NCBI RefSeq assembly: GCF_000220395.1
Contig: NW_004087019.1
Coordinates: 1-22,526, forward strand
DNA length: 22,526 nt
Direction of reading: 5' to 3'
From: Ichthyophthirius multifiliis
Taxonomy: Eukaryota; Ciliophora; Oligohymenophorea; Hymenostomatida
Part shown: positions 20,392 to 22,526 of the stretch, piece by piece
Layout of the letters: each line of letters begins with the position of its first letter
How positions within the stretch are numbered: position 1 is the stretch's first letter
Notes under the pieces: model-generated
What the model saw: the letters and a program-made list of their open reading frames with translations, nothing else
What the model was told of the DNA's origin: nothing
Databases searched by the model: none
Made by a program: the position numbers and the translations under genes

Positions 20392-21575
20392 ATGAACAAC
20401 AATTTTTATATCTCTGATAAAAATGAACATAAAAAAATGATATGGGAATCAATAAAAGATATAAAAAAATGTTTATCTGGCAATAATAAGACATATAGCT
20501 TTTCTATAAGTAACTCAGAATAATTAAGAACTATCGAAAACTAATCAAACTTATAATAAAATCAATTTAACATACATAATATTTCAGAATTAGCTGAAGT
20601 TAATGAATGCTCAATTATAAACCCTTAAAATAACATAAATGAATAAAATAAAGAAGTCATTTAAATAAAAGATTTTAAGGATAAATTATTAAATGTAAAC
20701 ATTTTTTTTTTTCTTATAAATAAAATAAAATAATAAGGAATAAAATATTATTGTACAATAAATATAATTTACACATGAAAAAGAAATATAAAAACTTCAT
20801 TTAAATTATTTAAATAAAATCGAATAAATTGAATAATCTTAAAAATAAAAAGAAAAAGAATATTAAGAAAAATAATTATCTTTAATTATAAATTATTAAC
20901 AATAATTAGAAAGACTAAATAATGAGTTATAATAAAAACAAACTAAAATTTTAGATTTTTAAGAATAAATTTAATTATCAAAATAATAATCAAATTAATT
21001 AATAATATTTAATGAGTAAAACAAAATAAAACTGAAATAACTAGATAAAAAAAATATAGCCTTAGAAGAAGAAAAAACCAAACTTTTAAATGAAATTTAA
21101 ATTCTTTAATAATAACAATATATATAAAAATAAAATATAAATATTAATTAATAAACTCCTAAAAAAAACAATCTTTCTGTTTCTTAAATAAATACTCCAT
21201 AAATGCCTTCTAAGCTTTTTATTTAAAATCATTAAGAATATTAAAATAATATGAGGTAATTTTAATATTTTATAAAATGAATTTACAAAAAATAAAAGAA
21301 GTATTTAAGTAATTTAAAATGAAAGAAATAAAGAATCTTCAAGTTTAAATAATCATTGTGATAGTATATAAAGAAAAAGTAATTAAAATATATAAAATGA
21401 CAACAAAATAATACAAAAAAAATAAAAAATATTTAAAAGATAAATATAATAATAATAATCATTATTTCATAATTAAAAAAAATAATAAAATTTTATTTAT
21501 AATGAAATATTAAATAAAAATAAAGAAAATATTAATAATTTAAATAGAATTTCTATTGAATTTAATAAAAAATGA
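20392..21575 (+). CDS. Coiled-coil hypothetical protein, three exons
   Basis: I do not recognise the family. ATG 20392 (MNNNFYISDKNEHKKM) follows an A-rich leader. Exons 20392-20694, 20738-21255 and 21299-21575; both introns are 43 nt (20695-20737 and 21256-21298), with phases 0 and 2. The product is 365 residues. The N-terminal ~100 residues are polar (MIWESIKDIKKCLSGNN). Residues about 115-260 form a long Glu/Gln/Lys coiled coil (KEIQKLHLNYLNKIEQIEQ; LNNELQQKQTKILDFQEQ; KKNIALEEEKTKLLNEIQ). A Pro/Ser stretch, TPKKNNLSVSQINTPQMPSK, follows, and the C-terminus is basic and Asn-rich, ending RISIEFNKK at TGA 21573-21575. The domain plan (polar head, coiled coil, basic tail) fits a cytoskeletal or basal-body protein, but that is only a guess. 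Confidence 0.75.
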
Positions 21576-21679
21576 GAAAATAAAATATTTTATAAATACA
21601 TACTTTATTTTTATATTATTAAAAGAATTTTCAACATATTTATAATTATATATATATTTTTTTGTTAATATTCATTATA

Positions 21680-21729
<50 letters not shown>

Positions 21730-21893
21730 TTATAACTAATATAATGTTTTTAATTAATTTGTTAATTTTTTTAATTAACAAAACACTAAAGATTATTTTT
21801 TTTTTTTAATTAATAAAAAAATATATTTATATATAGATAAATAATTAAAAAGATAATTATTCATGTAATTAATTTGTTAAAAATTAATTTTTT
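21576..21893. repeat. Convergent 3' spacer with (TA)n repeat
   Basis: It lies between the 3' end of the coiled-coil gene (+) and the 3' end of the small minus-strand gene. A TA run of about 40 bases spans 21687-21727. TTAATTTGTTAATTTTTTTAATTAACAAA at 21753-21781 is a near-palindrome (TTTGTTAATT... complementary to ...AATTAACAAA) and could form a weak hairpin. No gene is seen. Confidence 0.5.
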
Positions 21894-22220
21894 TCAGCTC
21901 GATTCGATATCGATTATTATATTACTTTATGCTTTTTAAATTTTTTTTTATTTTTTTTCAAATCCATAAACACTCGCTAAAGATTTAATAACTTTATTAT
22001 TTTAATCATTATCAAATTACTCTTCTAATTTTTCTAAATCTTATTCTTATTTATAATATTTTTCTTCAAAAGTAATTACTATTTTATTAATTTTTTTATT
22101 ATATTATATAGAACTAGTAATATCTTCATTTTAGATACCATACTCTTTTAATAATTATTCATTATAACCTAAATAAACATCAGCAACTTTTTAACATTGT
22201 GAAGGAGTTCTATCTTTCAT
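21894..22220 (-). CDS. Small hypothetical protein, single exon
   Basis: I do not recognise this gene. ATG 22220 opens MKDRTPSQCQKVADVYLGYN and TGA 21896-21894 closes after NIIIDIESS, giving 108 residues with no intron. The protein is helical and charged: NEQLLKEYGIQNEDITSSIQ, then ITFEEKYYKQEQDLEKLEEQ, then KVIKSLASVYGFEKKQKK. No membrane segment or signal peptide. Its G+C content is clearly above the flanks, and it uses CGA, GCG and TCG codons, which are absent from the spacer, so it is probably coding. A missed 5' exon to the right is possible because only 306 bases remain to the window edge. Confidence 0.6.
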
Positions 22221-22526
22221 ATTTAATAATTAATAAATTAATAAATATTTTTAAATTTTTTTTTTTTAATAATTAATTATTTCGTAATTAAAAAATAAGT
22301 GGAAAATATCAAATGTAAAAATAAAATATAAAAATTATAAATTATAGGCTTAAATTTATTGGATTATTTTATAATAATAAGGATAAATTTAAATATCATC
22401 ATTTAAAAAATAAAAAAAAATATAAATTTAATTATAATTATTATAATATAATTAATATTTGATTATATTAAATATAAATATATTTAAATATATATTAATT
22501 AAAAATTAATTATATATAATTAAATT
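22221..22526. other. AT-rich right end of the window, no gene seen
   Basis: About 306 bases of A/T-rich sequence, probably upstream of the small minus-strand gene. Its promoter may lie here. Neither strand shows a coding-like frame with code 6. Confidence 0.5.

Overview
The window is nuclear (macronuclear-type) DNA of an oligohymenophorean ciliate, most likely a hymenostome near Ichthyophthirius or Tetrahymena. Three things show this. It is extremely AT-rich. Every convincing protein needs TAA and TAG read as glutamine, with TGA as the only stop (genetic code 6). Genes are cut by short, almost pure A/T introns of GT...AG type, mostly 43 to 110 nt. ORFs called with the standard code are therefore fragments or shadows, so I rebuilt the genes by hand with code 6 and checked splice phase at each junction.

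Layout, left to right: 3' end of an enkurin gene (+, 1-262); a small orphan gene (-, 415-1181); a long multi-exon androglobin-like gene (-, 1269-6396); a divergent intergenic spacer; an orphan gene (+, 6788-7548); DIS3/RRP44, the exosome ribonuclease (+, 7749-11040); an ATT microsatellite between convergent 3' ends; a SHAQKYF-type Myb gene (-, 11323-12189); a coiled-coil orphan (-, 12426-13457); a tail-anchored orphan (+, 13714-14708); a WD40 repeat gene (-, 15343-16838); an ataxin-3-like Josephin deubiquitinase with polyQ, UIM and UBX-like parts (-, 17683-18687); a two-EF-hand protein with an N-terminal MGC lipidation motif (+, 19380-20017); a coiled-coil orphan (+, 20392-21575); and a 108-residue orphan (-, 21894-22220). 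Spacers are almost pure A/T with no gene I can support. No tRNA, rRNA, CRISPR array or transposon was seen.

This looks like an ordinary eukaryotic gene neighbourhood, not an operon or a mobile system. Enkurin and androglobin are both linked to cilia or flagella in animals, which suits a ciliate. The points most worth a second look are: a DIS3 whose exonuclease site is intact but whose PIN endonuclease site has lost three of four acidic residues; an androglobin homologue in which I cannot find the globin domain; an ataxin-3 homologue that keeps a TAA-coded polyQ tract beside a UIM; two intron-like segments (4541-4649 and 15948-15989) that also look coding in another frame; and a recurring poly-T/poly-A plus CAAAAC motif near gene starts.
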